Assembly: GCF_009729205.1 (NCBI RefSeq)
Contig: NZ_VTHB01000003.1
Coordinates: 310,001 to 374,000 of the forward strand
From: Mycobacteroides sp. CBMA 271
Lineage (GTDB): Bacteria; Actinomycetota; Actinomycetes; Mycobacteriales; Mycobacteriaceae
Direction of reading: 5' to 3'
DNA length: 64,000 nucleotides
Shown: positions 10,249-21,459 of the stretch, piece after piece
Layout of the letters: every line of letters starts with the position of its first letter
Position numbering within the stretch: position 1 is the stretch's first letter
Translations under genes and position numbers: made by a program
The notes under the pieces: generated by a model
Databases searched by the model: none
Seen by the model: only the letters and a program-made list of their open reading frames with translations
Told to the model about the DNA's origin: nothing

Positions 10249-11385
10249 TTAGTTCCGCCGGGCGGTGTCGATGTTCAACGACATGCCCGCCAGTCCGCGG
10301 CTGCGTGTCGAGAGTCTGTCCGCCACTGTCCGAAGGGCTTGGCCCGCAGCCGAATCCGGCTGGCTGAGCACGATCGGCAGCCCGTCGTCGCCACCCTCAC
10401 GCACCGCGGGGTCGAGCGGGATCTGGCCGAGTAGCGGCACATTCGTACCCACTAGCCGGGTCAGACTCTCGGCGACCGCCTCGCCGCCACCGGACCCGAA
10501 GACCTCCATGCGGGAACCGTCGGGCAAGACCAGCCAGGACATGTTCTCGACTACGCCGACGATGCGCTGACGGGTTTGGGTCGCGATCGCGCCCGCCCGC
10601 TCGGCCACCTCGGCGGCGGCCTGCTGCGGCGTTGTCACAACCAGGATCTCGGCACCCGGAATGAGCTGCGCCACCGAGATCGCCACGTCTCCGGTGCCCG
10701 GCGGCAGATCCAGCAGCAGTACGTCCAGATCTCCCCAGAACACGTCGGCCAGGAACTGCTGCAGGGCCCGGTGCAGCATCGGCCCGCGCCACACCACCGG
10801 GGTGTTGCCCTGGGTGAACTGCGCGATCGAGATGACCTTCACGTCATGGGCCACCGGCGGCAGAATCATCCGCTCCACCTGAGTGGGGCGGTCCGAAGTA
10901 CCCATCATGCGCGGCACCGAGTGGCCGTAGATGTCGGCATCGAGCAACCCGACGGACAGGCCCTTGGCTGCCATTGCCGCCGCGAGGTTGACGGTGACAC
11001 TGGACTTTCCGACGCCGCCCTTGCCGGATGCCACCGCATACACGCGGGTCAGCGAGCCCGGCTGGGCGAACGGGATGACCGGCTCGGGGCTATCGCCGCG
11101 CAGCTGCTTGCGCAACTCGGTGCGCTGCTCGTCGTTCATGACGTCGAGCTGCACCCGCACGGTGCCGACGCCGTCGACGTCGGCAGCGGCCTGGGTGACG
11201 CGCTCGGAGATCTCGGTCTTCTTCGGACACGCGGAGGTCGTGAGGTAGATCCCGATCTCGACATTGTGGGCGTCGTCGAACGTGATGTTCTTGACCATCC
11301 CCAGTTCCGTGATGGGACGGCGAAGTTCGGGGTCGATAACCCCGGCGAGTGCGCTGCGCACGGCCGTGGTGAGCTCGGATGTCAC
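10249..11385 (-). CDS. mrp: Mrp/NBP35-family P-loop ATPase
   Basis: A 378-residue protein of the ApbC/Mrp group, which carries iron-sulfur clusters to target proteins. The N-terminal MIP18-like domain (about 5-95) includes VIDPELRRPITELGMV and TSACPKK. The deviant Walker A is SGKGGVGKSS (120-129), followed by LLDADIYGHSVPRMMG and LLLDLPPGTGD. The C-terminal CxxC that holds the bridging cluster in most NBP35/ApbC proteins is absent; the position after VENMSW reads LVLPDGS. From memory, actinobacterial Mrp (Rv1229c) also lacks it. GTG start at 11385. Confidence 0.92.
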   Translation of the reverse strand: MTSELTTAVRSALAGVIDPELRRPITELGMVKNITFDDAHNVEIGIYLTTSACPKKTEISERVTQAAADVDGVGTVRVQLDVMNDEQRTELRKQLRGDSPEPVIPFAQPGSLTRVYAVASGKGGVGKSSVTVNLAAAMAAKGLSVGLLDADIYGHSVPRMMGTSDRPTQVERMILPPVAHDVKVISIAQFTQGNTPVVWRGPMLHRALQQFLADVFWGDLDVLLLDLPPGTGDVAISVAQLIPGAEILVVTTPQQAAAEVAERAGAIATQTRQRIVGVVENMSWLVLPDGSRMEVFGSGGGEAVAESLTRLVGTNVPLLGQIPLDPAVREGGDDGLPIVLSQPDSAAGQALRTVADRLSTRSRGLAGMSLNIDTARRN

Positions 11386-11408
11386 TACCCGAGTCTAGGG
11401 CGTGCCGA

Positions 11409-12680
11409 TCAGGGCTTTGGCGCTGCCGGTGCAGGCGCGGGTCCGGGGGCAGGCCCCGGTGCCGGTCCGAGCTCCACCGGCGGTGGCGGCGGGGCGAACG
11501 GATTGAACGGCTGCGGAGCCGGCGCGAACGGGTTGAAGGGTTCGGCCGGGGGCGGCGGCGCCATCGGTGCGACAGGCTCGGCCGGCGCTGGCGGCGCGCA
11601 GAAGAACATGCAGTTCGACGGGGGTGCCTCGGGGGCCGGGGCAACGACTCCTGGAGGCCCCACGACGGGTGTCAGCGGATTGCCGAGCCGTAGCTGAGCC
11701 AGCGGGTCTTCGGGGGAGAGGCTGGCGACATCGGTGGCCGAGCCCGGCCCGAGGCCGCGGGACTCGCCATCGCCGAGGTGGGCTTTGCGATCGGGTGAGA
11801 CATCGGCGGCGGTCAGGGCCGGCAGGTTGAGCGGGATGACCCCGGTGGCGTAACCGGCCGCCCAGGCGAGCACGTTCTGCGCATAGGCCACCGAGTTGTT
11901 GTAGCGCAGGATGGACGACATCACCTGCGAGTGATCCCGCAAATTTAATCCGCCGCTGCATAAGTAGCGAGCCGCGGCGAGGCTGGCGTCGAAGATGTTC
12001 TGCGGGTCGGCCTTGCCGTCACCGTCGCCGTCGGAGGCGTAGTGGTTCCAGGTACTCGGCAGGAACTGCATAGGTCCCATGGCGCGGACGAACACCCGCG
12101 AGCCCTGGGTGCGGCTCTGCTCGTGGTCGACGATGACCTCGTTGCCCGGGAGGGTGCCGTCGAGACTCGGGCCGTAGATGGGGCGGACCACGCGGCCCTT
12201 GATATCGGTGGCGCCGTTGTTGGCGTGGCCCGATTCGATCCGGCCGATGCCTGCCAGCAGATTCCAGCTGACCCCGCAGCCCGGCGCGGCCTTGGCCATC
12301 ATCTTTTCGGCGTTCTGATAGGCGTCCAGGGCGATCTTCGGGATGCCGAGGCCCCCAGGGGCCATCGCAAGTCCCGGCGGTGGCGGTGCGACCGCAGCGC
12401 TCGGTGCGACGCGGTATTGCATCGGCGGGCGGTTCACGGTCACCAGATTCAGTGGTCCAGTTTCAGCCGTTTGCGCCACGGCCGCGGAGGCCATCGGAAC
12501 CGGGACGGGCACGACGGCCTGACCGCTGACCTGTGCGCTGCTGGCGGCCACGGCCGAGCCGACGATCACCAGGGCGCCGAGCCCGCCGACCCGAAGCCAG
12601 GGCACGGGGGCGTTGGTGACGCGGTGGACCGCATCGCGGGCATGGTTCACCGATGCCGCAATCCAACTCGGAAGCTCCAC
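11409..12680 (-). CDS. secreted or membrane-anchored lytic transglycosylase (Rv1230c-like)
   Basis: A 423-residue protein with an N-terminal membrane anchor (WLRVGGLGALVIVGSAVAAS, about 28-48) and a MltB-type lytic transglycosylase core. The catalytic glutamate lies in LAGIGRIESGHANNG and the core ends with RAMGPMQFLPSTW; a calcium-like loop DGDGDGKADP follows. The last 80 residues are Pro/Ala-rich and contain two FNPFAP repeats, a likely wall-spanning tail. It should cleave peptidoglycan glycan chains. GTG start at 12680; mrp follows 23 bp downstream in the same direction, as Rv1229c follows Rv1230c. Enzyme class secure, physiological role not. Confidence 0.88.
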   Translation of the reverse strand: MELPSWIAASVNHARDAVHRVTNAPVPWLRVGGLGALVIVGSAVAASSAQVSGQAVVPVPVPMASAAVAQTAETGPLNLVTVNRPPMQYRVAPSAAVAPPPPGLAMAPGGLGIPKIALDAYQNAEKMMAKAAPGCGVSWNLLAGIGRIESGHANNGATDIKGRVVRPIYGPSLDGTLPGNEVIVDHEQSRTQGSRVFVRAMGPMQFLPSTWNHYASDGDGDGKADPQNIFDASLAAARYLCSGGLNLRDHSQVMSSILRYNNSVAYAQNVLAWAAGYATGVIPLNLPALTAADVSPDRKAHLGDGESRGLGPGSATDVASLSPEDPLAQLRLGNPLTPVVGPPGVVAPAPEAPPSNCMFFCAPPAPAEPVAPMAPPPPAEPFNPFAPAPQPFNPFAPPPPPVELGPAPGPAPGPAPAPAAPKP

Positions 12681-13018
12681 TCGGTCCCTTCCTCTGGGCC
12701 CCTATTTCTCGGGCCCCTGCCGTACATCGGGGTCATCCGTCGGCCGCCATTATGGCCCAAATTCTGACCTATGCGCCCGTGACGGGTGTGACCGATGTGA
12801 ACCGGAGCAACCATACCGGCGCGGTGACGGTCGGGTTGCAAAACGGGCAAACCCCAACGAATCTCGGGTCTCCGTCGAATCCGGGCTGAGTATGGCGGGT
12901 TCGGTCCGCGGCGTGCGGCGGAAAATGGGCGAGTGGCTATCTCCGGCGGGCCAATGCCATTAAACTGACTTACGGTCAGTGTCTGGACGTAAACATAATG
13001 AGTTGATAGCGTTGCAGC
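12681..13018. other. 338-bp divergent intergenic region
   Basis: Spacer between the leftward transglycosylase gene and the rightward DUF2236 gene. No coding frame here looks convincing. It contains the operator and promoter candidates listed for 12964-12999 near its right end; I see nothing else specific in the left two thirds. Confidence 0.6.
12964..12999 (+). promoter_or_regulatory. promoter overlapped by an inverted repeat, upstream of DUF2236 gene
   Basis: ACTGAC (12964-12969) and GTCAGT (12975-12980) form a perfect 6-bp inverted repeat with a 5-base spacer, the layout of a TetR-type half-site pair. TTACGG (12970-12975) and CATAAT (12994-12999) are 18 bases apart and could be -35 and -10 boxes, placing the start of transcription near 13006 and the ATG at 13019. 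The repeat would then cover the -35 box. Both calls are by eye. Confidence 0.4.
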
Positions 13019-13969
13019 ATGACCGCTTCACCAGACGTTGCCGTCCATTGGGAACTTGGTTCGGACCGCCCCCGCGAGGATTACGGCTTCTTCGGGCCCG
13101 ACTCTCCGACATGGAAGGTGTGGACCAGCCCTACCGCATTGATTGGGTTTCAGCGCTCGGTGGTCCTGGAGCATTTCGACCCGCACCTGGCCGCGGCCGT
13201 CGCCGATACGGCGGGTATCTACCGTGATCCGCGCGGACGGATGGACGGGACCCTCGCCTACTTCCTCATCGTCGCGACGGCCGATTCACGGACCGCCGTG
13301 GAGGCCTCCGAGCACCTGCAGAAGGTGCACGCGCGCGCCAAGGGCATCGACCCCGTCACCGGGACCCGGTACAGCGCCAACGATCCCGCCTCGCAGCTCT
13401 GGATTCATGTGACCGGTTGGCACTCGGTCCTCAAGTGCTACGAGATGTTTGGTGCCGGGCCGTTGAGCCAGGCCGAGGAGAACCGCTACTGGTCCGAGTG
13501 CGTGGTTGCCGCCGAGCTGCAGACCGTCAACCCGGCCGACGTGCCGCGATCCCGCGACGAGGTACGCCAGTACTTCGCCGAGATGCGCCCCAAGCTGTGC
13601 ACCTCGGAACGGGCGCAGGCGGCCATGCATTACCTGCTGCGCACTCCCCGCTCGAGCAGCAATACGAGGTTTTGGGCGGCTAGCCGACTGATGGCTCCGG
13701 CGACGATTACGACGCTGCCACGCTGGATGCGGGAGCTGGGGCAATTCGATCAGCCCGGAATTGTCGACCTGGTTTACCGGCCGTTGGTATCGGCCGCGAT
13801 GGCCATCGCCAGCGTTCCGACGGTCGAGGATTCGATTGCCCGGTTCGCGAGACTGCCGATGACAGCGACAACGCTGCGCGACTTCCACAAGGCCAAGACC
13901 CCGCTGCGGCCCGTGACCGTGACGCCGGCCGAAGGGAAGGAGCGTTACGGGAGGCGAGCCACCGCCTAG
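13019..13969 (+). CDS. DUF2236 / MpaB-type oxygenase family protein
   Basis: A 316-residue protein of the oxygenase MpaB / DUF2236 family, distantly related to latex-clearing haem oxygenases. Supporting stretches are FGPDSPTWKVWTSPTALIG near the N-terminus, the HLQKVHARAKG region and ASQLWIHVTGWHSVLKCYE, which contains the conserved histidine region. No signal peptide. ATG start at 13019. It is followed after 23 bp by a CitE-like lyase on the same strand and probably cotranscribed. Many mycobacteria have several such proteins of unknown substrate. M. tuberculosis has different genes (Rv1231c-Rv1232c) at this point, so this pair is a local difference. Confidence 0.8.
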   Translation: MTASPDVAVHWELGSDRPREDYGFFGPDSPTWKVWTSPTALIGFQRSVVLEHFDPHLAAAVADTAGIYRDPRGRMDGTLAYFLIVATADSRTAVEASEHLQKVHARAKGIDPVTGTRYSANDPASQLWIHVTGWHSVLKCYEMFGAGPLSQAEENRYWSECVVAAELQTVNPADVPRSRDEVRQYFAEMRPKLCTSERAQAAMHYLLRTPRSSSNTRFWAASRLMAPATITTLPRWMRELGQFDQPGIVDLVYRPLVSAAMAIASVPTVEDSIARFARLPMTATTLRDFHKAKTPLRPVTVTPAEGKERYGRRATA

Positions 13970-13992
13970 GGCGGCGCTTACTCTGGCTAGCT

Positions 13993-14955
13993 GTGACCTA
14001 TCGCCTGTACCGTCCACGTCGGACCACGCTGGCCGTTCCCGGCAGCAGCCAGAAGATGATCGACAAGGCGAAAACCCTTCCCGCGGACGAGATCTTTCTC
14101 GACCTGGAGGATGCGGTCGCGGCCCCCGCGAAACTAGAGGCGCGTCAGCGCATTGCGGACGCCCTGAACGCGCCCGGATGGTCGGGGCAGCTGCGCTCGG
14201 TGCGTGTCAACGACTGGTCCACCGAATGGACCTATGGCGATGTGGTGGACGTGGTCTCTCAAGCAGGAGCCCACATCGACAACATTCTGCTGCCCAAGGT
14301 TGTGGACGCCTCACATGTGACGGCGCTGGATCTGCTGCTGACTCAGGTCGAGCGCTCGCACGGACTCGAGGTGGGCGCGATCGGTATCCAAGCGCAGATC
14401 GAGAATGCCGAGGGCCTCACCAACATCGATGCCATCGCATCCGCCAGCCCGCGCGTGCAGTCGTTGGTGTTCGGTCCCGCCGACTTCATGGCCAGCCTTG
14501 GCATGCGCACGCTGGTGGTCGGGGAGCAGCCACCCGGCTACGACGGCGAGGCGTATCACCACGTGCTGATGACGATCCTGGTGTCCGCTCGTGCCCACGG
14601 AATCGACGCCATCGACGGTCCCTATCTCAAGGTGCGCGATGTCGACGCGTTCCGGGTGGCGGCGAACCGTTCGGCCGCACTGGGTTTCGACGGGAAATGG
14701 GTGCTGCACCCCGCACAGGTCGAGGCCGGTAACGAGATCTTCAGCCCACGTCAGGAGGACTACGACAGGGCTGAGCTCATTCTCGACGCCTATGAGTGGC
14801 ACACGTCGGTGGCTGGCGGTGCACGCGGTGCGGTGATGCTCGGTGACGAGATGATCGACGAGGCCAGCCGAAAGATGGCGCTGGTGATCGCGGGCAAGGG
14901 GCGTGCCGCGGGGCTGGCGCGGCAGGCGCCCCCGTTCGCACCGCCGACGGGCTAG
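13993..14955 (+). CDS. CitE-like CoA-ester lyase (HpcH/HpaI aldolase family)
   Basis: A 320-residue TIM-barrel lyase of the citrate lyase beta-subunit / malyl-CoA lyase type. Diagnostic stretches are TTLAVPGSSQKMIDKAK, EIFLDLEDAVAAPAK (acidic metal and substrate site), IQAQIENAEGL (metal-binding Glu) and GFDGKWVLHPAQV near the C-terminus. It would cleave a 3-hydroxyacyl-CoA such as (S)-citramalyl- or beta-methylmalyl-CoA to acetyl-CoA or propionyl-CoA and a 2-oxoacid; no alpha or gamma citrate lyase subunits are nearby, so it is not part of a citrate lyase complex. GTG start at 13993. Its stop overlaps that of the convergent gene by 4 bp. Confidence 0.87.
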   Translation: MTYRLYRPRRTTLAVPGSSQKMIDKAKTLPADEIFLDLEDAVAAPAKLEARQRIADALNAPGWSGQLRSVRVNDWSTEWTYGDVVDVVSQAGAHIDNILLPKVVDASHVTALDLLLTQVERSHGLEVGAIGIQAQIENAEGLTNIDAIASASPRVQSLVFGPADFMASLGMRTLVVGEQPPGYDGEAYHHVLMTILVSARAHGIDAIDGPYLKVRDVDAFRVAANRSAALGFDGKWVLHPAQVEAGNEIFSPRQEDYDRAELILDAYEWHTSVAGGARGAVMLGDEMIDEASRKMALVIAGKGRAAGLARQAPPFAPPTG

Positions 14956-15578
14956 AAGGAGCCCGAGGTGTCGCCGCTGTTGGAAATGCCGATGACCATG
15001 ATCAGCAGCCAGAACAGTATGAGTGCGGCGCCGATGACGATGCCCGTGATGGCCAGCCCCTTGCCCTCCTGTTGTGAGGTCTTGAGCTGGCCCAGTGCGA
15101 TGAAGCCCATGATGACGCCGGCAATGGATCCGAGGCCGCAGGTGAAGATGCCCAGGATCGATGCGACGAGCGATGCGATGGCCAGCCCGTTGGTGCCGCT
15201 CGTCTGCCCGTATCCGCTGTACCCGTAGGGATCGGCGTAGCCGGGCGCTGGATATCCCGGATAGCCGCCAGCAACGGGGTATCCCTGCGGCGGGGGGTAG
15301 GCGCCCTGTTGTCCCGGTGGGTACGAGGGATAGCCCTGGCCGTATTGGGGATACGACGGAGGAGCCGTCGGATATGTGGGAGGTGCCGTCGGATACGCGG
15401 GGTAGATCGGAGGAGCTCCTGGCGTCTCCCACGCGGGAGGGAGATTCGGCGGCACCGGGTTGGCCGAGGAGGCGGCATCGGCAGGCGGCGTGGACCGCTC
15501 CAGGGACGGATACTCGTACCCCGACGAGGCGTCGGATCCGGAGCCTGTCTCGGGGTGGTCGCCGCCCGGGGAAGTCAT
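14952..15578 (-). CDS. Pro/Tyr/Gly-rich DUF4190 membrane protein (Rv1233c-like)
   Basis: A 208-residue protein with a disordered N-terminal half made of short Pro-Tyr-Gly repeats (PTYPTAPPSYPQYGQGYPSY) and a C-terminal domain of two membrane helices with the DUF4190 pattern NGLAIASLVASILGIF and IMGFIALGQLK. Such proteins are small membrane proteins of unknown function often found near cell-envelope genes. It lies next to the Rv1234-like gene in opposite orientation, as Rv1233c does in M. tuberculosis. ATG start at 15578. No catalytic residues are apparent. Confidence 0.82.
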   Translation of the reverse strand: MTSPGGDHPETGSGSDASSGYEYPSLERSTPPADAASSANPVPPNLPPAWETPGAPPIYPAYPTAPPTYPTAPPSYPQYGQGYPSYPPGQQGAYPPPQGYPVAGGYPGYPAPGYADPYGYSGYGQTSGTNGLAIASLVASILGIFTCGLGSIAGVIMGFIALGQLKTSQQEGKGLAITGIVIGAALILFWLLIMVIGISNSGDTSGSF

Positions 15579-15737
15579 GGCGCCAACCTAGCGCATCTAG
15601 GCTGTTCCTGGCCGCGTCGCCGAGCCGAAAGTCGCAGGTAGCGGCCAAAGGGGCACCATTGGGTGCCGTCCGGCGTTAAATAAGTGCTAGCTCGAGCGTC
15701 ACCGTGCATCATCAACTTCTCCAGGAGGACTGAACTC

Positions 15738-16259
15738 GTGGGACAACCGCTCACACCCGGGCAACCAACTCGCTCGACGTCACAGCGATCAGGGTTGTCT
15801 TCCGCAATGTCGTTGCCGACACCACCGCAGGGCTGGCCCATCGGTTCGTACCCGACGTACGCCGAGGCTCAGCGCGCCGTTGACTACCTGTCGGATCAGC
15901 AATTCCCGGTCGAGAACGTCACGATCGTCGGCGTGAACCTGATGCAGGTCGAGCGGGTGACCGGCCGCTTGTCCTGGCCCAAGGTGCTCGGTGGGGGCAT
16001 GCTCAGCGGAGCGTGGCTGGGGCTGTTCATCGGCCTGGTACTGGGGATGTTCAGCACAAATCTGGCCGGCTCGCTCGTCGTGGGGCTCACGGTCGGGTTG
16101 GTGTTCGGATTGGTCACCGCCGCCGTGCCCTACGCGATGACAAGGGGTACAAGGGATTTCGCATCGACCATGCAGCTGGTTGCCGGACGGTACGACGTGC
16201 TGTGCGAGCCGGCGCAGGCCGAGGCCGCGCGCGACATGTTGGCCAAGCTAGCTATCTAG
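15738..16259 (+). CDS. general stress protein 17M-like membrane protein (Rv1234-like)
   Basis: A 173-residue protein. An N-terminal general-stress 17M-like domain (GSYPTYAEAQRAVDYLSDQ, then VENVTIVGVNLMQVERVTG) precedes a hairpin of two membrane helices (about 100-145) rich in Gly and Leu. The frame is open from 15684, but AGGAGG at 15723-15728 stands nine bases before the GTG at 15738, which I take as the start. Function unknown; in M. tuberculosis Rv1234 also stands directly before lpqY. The 186-bp gap to lpqY carries a separate promoter candidate. Confidence 0.85.
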   Translation: MGQPLTPGQPTRSTSQRSGLSSAMSLPTPPQGWPIGSYPTYAEAQRAVDYLSDQQFPVENVTIVGVNLMQVERVTGRLSWPKVLGGGMLSGAWLGLFIGLVLGMFSTNLAGSLVVGLTVGLVFGLVTAAVPYAMTRGTRDFASTMQLVAGRYDVLCEPAQAEAARDMLAKLAI

Positions 16260-16340
16260 TCCGCAGCGGTTCGGGGCCGTATGGCGCTGGCCTGCGATGT
16301 TGCCGAGGCGCTCGACAGTGCGACGCACGCACCGAACGTG

Positions 16341-16370
16341 TTGCATGTCACCTGGTTTTAGCTCTACGGT
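16341..16370 (+). promoter_or_regulatory. candidate promoter of the lpqY-sugABC operon
   Basis: TTGCAT (16341-16346) and TACGGT (16365-16370) are separated by 18 bases, fitting a SigA-type promoter with a TANNNT -10 box, about 75 bases before the lpqY start. Seen by eye only. Confidence 0.35.
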
Positions 16371-16388
16371 TGCCGCGCGGGACGATGA

Positions 16389-18744
<2,356 letters not shown>

Positions 18745-18748
<4 letters not shown>

Positions 18749-19578
18749 CCGCCGCGAATCCCCGCCGGGTTGCGGGATGGGTGATCGCCGACGTACTGGT
18801 GCTGTGTTACGCACTGGTGCCGGTGCTGTGGGTGCTCAGTCTTTCGCTCAAGCCCACCTCGACAGTCAAGGACGGCAAATTCATTCCGTGGCCGGTGACC
18901 CTGGACAACTACCGGGGCATCTTCAGCGGCAATGTCTTCACATCGGCGCTGGTGAACTCCATCGGCATCGGGCTTATCGCGACGGTGATCGCCGTGGGTG
19001 TGGGCACCATGGCGGCTTATGCGGTGGCGCGCCTGGACTTTCCGGGAAAGAAGGCGCTCGTCGGCGCCGCCCTGCTCATTGCGATGTTCCCGCAGATCTC
19101 GCTGGTGACACCGATTTTCAACATCGAACGCTCGGTGGGGCTGTTCGACACGTGGCCGGGCCTAATCATCCCGTACATCACCTTCGCGCTGCCGCTGGCC
19201 ATCTACACGCTGTCCGCGTTCTTCCGTGAGATCCCGTGGGAATTGGAGAAGGCCGCCAAGATGGACGGCGCCACTCCGGCGCAGGCGTTCTGGAAGGTGA
19301 TCGCCCCGTTGGCCACACCGGGCATTGTCACCTCCGCGATTCTGGTGTTCATCTTCGCGTGGAACGACCTACTGCTGGCGATCTCGCTGACGGCCACGGA
19401 CCGGTCGATCACCGCGCCGGTGGCCATCGCAAACTTCACCGGCAGTTCGCAGTTCGAGGAGCCCACCGGATCGATTGCCGCGGGCGCCATCGTCATCACG
19501 GTGCCGATCATCATCTTTGTGCTGATATTCCAACGACGTATCGTCGCCGGATTGACCTCCGGTGCGGTGAAGGGTTAG
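18745..19578 (+). CDS. sugB: trehalose ABC transporter permease SugB
   Basis: A 277-residue MalG-type permease with six membrane segments. The EAA loop reads [20 protein letters not shown] (residues about 168-187), the docking site for SugC. It pairs with SugA in the trehalose importer. The ATG overlaps the sugA stop, and sugC follows after two bases. Homologue of Rv1237. Confidence 0.95.
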
Positions 19579-19580
19579 CG

Positions 19581-20774
19581 ATGGCTGAGATAGTGCTCGA
19601 TCGGGTGTCCAAGACGTACGCGGACGGTTCCGCGGCGGTACAGGACGTCAGCCTGAGCATCGCTGACGGCGAGTTCATCATCCTCGTCGGGCCATCCGGG
19701 TGCGGTAAGTCCACGACGCTGAACATGATTGCCGGACTTGAGGACATCTCCTCCGGGGAGCTCAGCATCGCCGGCGAGCGGGTCAACGAGAAGGCGCCCA
19801 AGGACCGCGATATCGCGATGGTGTTCCAGTCTTACGCGTTGTACCCGCACATGACGGTGCGACAGAACATTGCCTTCCCACTCACTCTGGCCAAGATGAG
19901 CAAGGCCGACGTCAATGCCAAGGTCGAAGAGGCCGCGAAGATCCTGGATCTGACCGACTATCTGGATCGCAAACCTGCCAACCTCTCCGGCGGACAACGG
20001 CAGCGGGTGGCGATGGGCCGCGCGATCGTCCGCAGTCCCAAGGCGTTTCTGATGGACGAGCCGCTGTCCAACCTCGATGCCAAGCTGCGGGTGCAGATGC
20101 GCACCGAGATCGCGCGTCTGCAAAAGCGATTGGGCACCACCACCGTCTACGTCACGCATGATCAGACCGAGGCAATGACCCTCGGGGATCGGGTGGTGGT
20201 GCTGCGGGCCGGAAAGGTGCAGCAGATCGGTGCGCCTCAGGAGCTGTATGACACTCCGACCAACCTGTTCGTGGCCGGCTTCATCGGATCTCCGGCCATG
20301 AACTTCTTCCCGGCGACCCTTACCGATGTCGGTGTGCAGCTTCCCTTCGGCGAGGTGACGCTAGACGCCCAGGTGTACGCGGGCATCACCGCCAAGAAAC
20401 AGTCTGGCGATGTGATCGTGGGCATCCGCCCCGAGCAGTTCGAGGACGCCACCCTGGTGGACACCTACAAGCGGATCACCGGGTTGACACTCACGGTCAA
20501 CGCCGATGTGGTGGAGTCGCTGGGCTCGGACAAATTCGTGCACTTCACCACCGAGGGTGGGGCGGCCCATTCGGATGAGCTGACTGAACTCGCTCAGGAG
20601 GCAGGGTCGTCCGGGGGCAGCGAGAACGAATTCGTGGCACGGCTTTCCGCGGCATCGAAGGTCGTCGAGGGTCGGCCCATCGAGTTGATCATTGATACCG
20701 GCAAGCTGGTGATTTTCGACGCGGAGTCGGGGGAGAACCTCTCCCTCTCCGTCAATGACACTGCCGGCGAGTGA
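19581..20774 (+). CDS. sugC: trehalose ABC transporter ATPase SugC
   Basis: A 397-residue MalK-type ATPase. Walker A GPSGCGKS (37-44), Q-loop VFQSYALYPHM, signature LSGGQ (135-139), Walker B FLMDEP (156-161) and the switch histidine in VYVTHDQTEAM are all present. Residues after about 240 form the OB-fold regulatory domain with GIRPEQF. An open frame extends upstream into sugB, but the ATG at 19581, two bases after the sugB stop, is the start. It drives trehalose import. The TGA overlaps the GTG of the next gene (GTGA). Confidence 0.96.
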   Translation: MAEIVLDRVSKTYADGSAAVQDVSLSIADGEFIILVGPSGCGKSTTLNMIAGLEDISSGELSIAGERVNEKAPKDRDIAMVFQSYALYPHMTVRQNIAFPLTLAKMSKADVNAKVEEAAKILDLTDYLDRKPANLSGGQRQRVAMGRAIVRSPKAFLMDEPLSNLDAKLRVQMRTEIARLQKRLGTTTVYVTHDQTEAMTLGDRVVVLRAGKVQQIGAPQELYDTPTNLFVAGFIGSPAMNFFPATLTDVGVQLPFGEVTLDAQVYAGITAKKQSGDVIVGIRPEQFEDATLVDTYKRITGLTLTVNADVVESLGSDKFVHFTTEGGAAHSDELTELAQEAGSSGGSENEFVARLSAASKVVEGRPIELIIDTGKLVIFDAESGENLSLSVNDTAGE

Positions 20775-21376
20775 ATTCTGACGATATCGTCCGCGGGGTG
20801 CGTGCGCACCTGGCCGGTCATTTCGCGGGTCTCGGTGCGGGGGAGCCTGATTCAGCCTCCGTCACGTTTCTGGGATCCGAACCATATGAGCTGCTGCGCT
20901 ACGGCCCTGATGACGCCGGACTGTCGCATTTCGTGTCCCTTGGGGCTGCCCGATATCCCATGACGGATCCGACGGAGATGCTGGCCTCCGAGGATCTCGG
21001 CCCGCGGGCTGAGGTGCTGATCAGCCTGCGAGGCAGCGTGTTTCCCGGCCTGGCCCGATCTCTTGCGGTACTGGCCGCGTCGCCCGCGGTGGAAGGGCTG
21101 GTGCTCACCGAGGATGCGCTCGTCGATCTGGGTGAGCCGTTATGGGACGACCCGCAACGGCAGGCGTTCACCGCCGTATTGTTGCAGAGTAGCGATATCC
21201 CGGATTTCGCTCTGCCGGAACCGCTCTCACCCGTGCGCCTTATTGCGGCGGCGCCTATCACTGCCAATGAGGCCGCCTGGGTCCGGCTCAAGGGAGCCGA
21301 TGCGCTGCGTGATGCTTGGCGGCAGGCCGGAATCGACATTTTGGACCCGGCGCGCGCCCACGCCCAGCCGTCCTGA
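20771..21376 (+). CDS. suppressor-of-fused (SUFU) domain protein coupled to sugC
   Basis: A 201-residue cytosolic protein resembling bacterial SUFU-domain proteins: the family motif region reads VTFLGSEPYELLRYGPD and later LSHFVSLGAARYPM, with PLSPVRLIAAAPITANEAAWVR in the second half. No signal or membrane segment. Bacterial SUFU-domain proteins are of unknown biochemical function and are often immunity-like or carbohydrate-linked. The GTG at 20771 overlaps the sugC stop by four bases, so it is translated with the trehalose importer. Followed by a double hairpin that probably ends the operon. Confidence 0.72.
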   Translation: MNSDDIVRGVRAHLAGHFAGLGAGEPDSASVTFLGSEPYELLRYGPDDAGLSHFVSLGAARYPMTDPTEMLASEDLGPRAEVLISLRGSVFPGLARSLAVLAASPAVEGLVLTEDALVDLGEPLWDDPQRQAFTAVLLQSSDIPDFALPEPLSPVRLIAAAPITANEAAWVRLKGADALRDAWRQAGIDILDPARAHAQPS

Positions 21377-21386
21377 CAGGTCCGCT

Positions 21387-21442
21387 CGAGCGTGCGGTTT
21401 ACGTCGGTTTTCGTGGGATTGTCAACACAATCCGCACACTCG
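21387..21442. terminator. double hairpin between convergent operon end and corA
   Basis: An outer pair CGAGCGTGCGG (21387-21397) / CCGCACACTCG (21432-21442) has one mismatch, and within it GGATTGT-caac-ACAATCC (21416-21433) is a perfect 7-bp hairpin. It sits in the 83-bp gap between two convergent stop codons, so it can serve both transcripts. Confidence 0.6.
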
Positions 21443-21459
21443 GCCGTTGAGAGGGGAAG

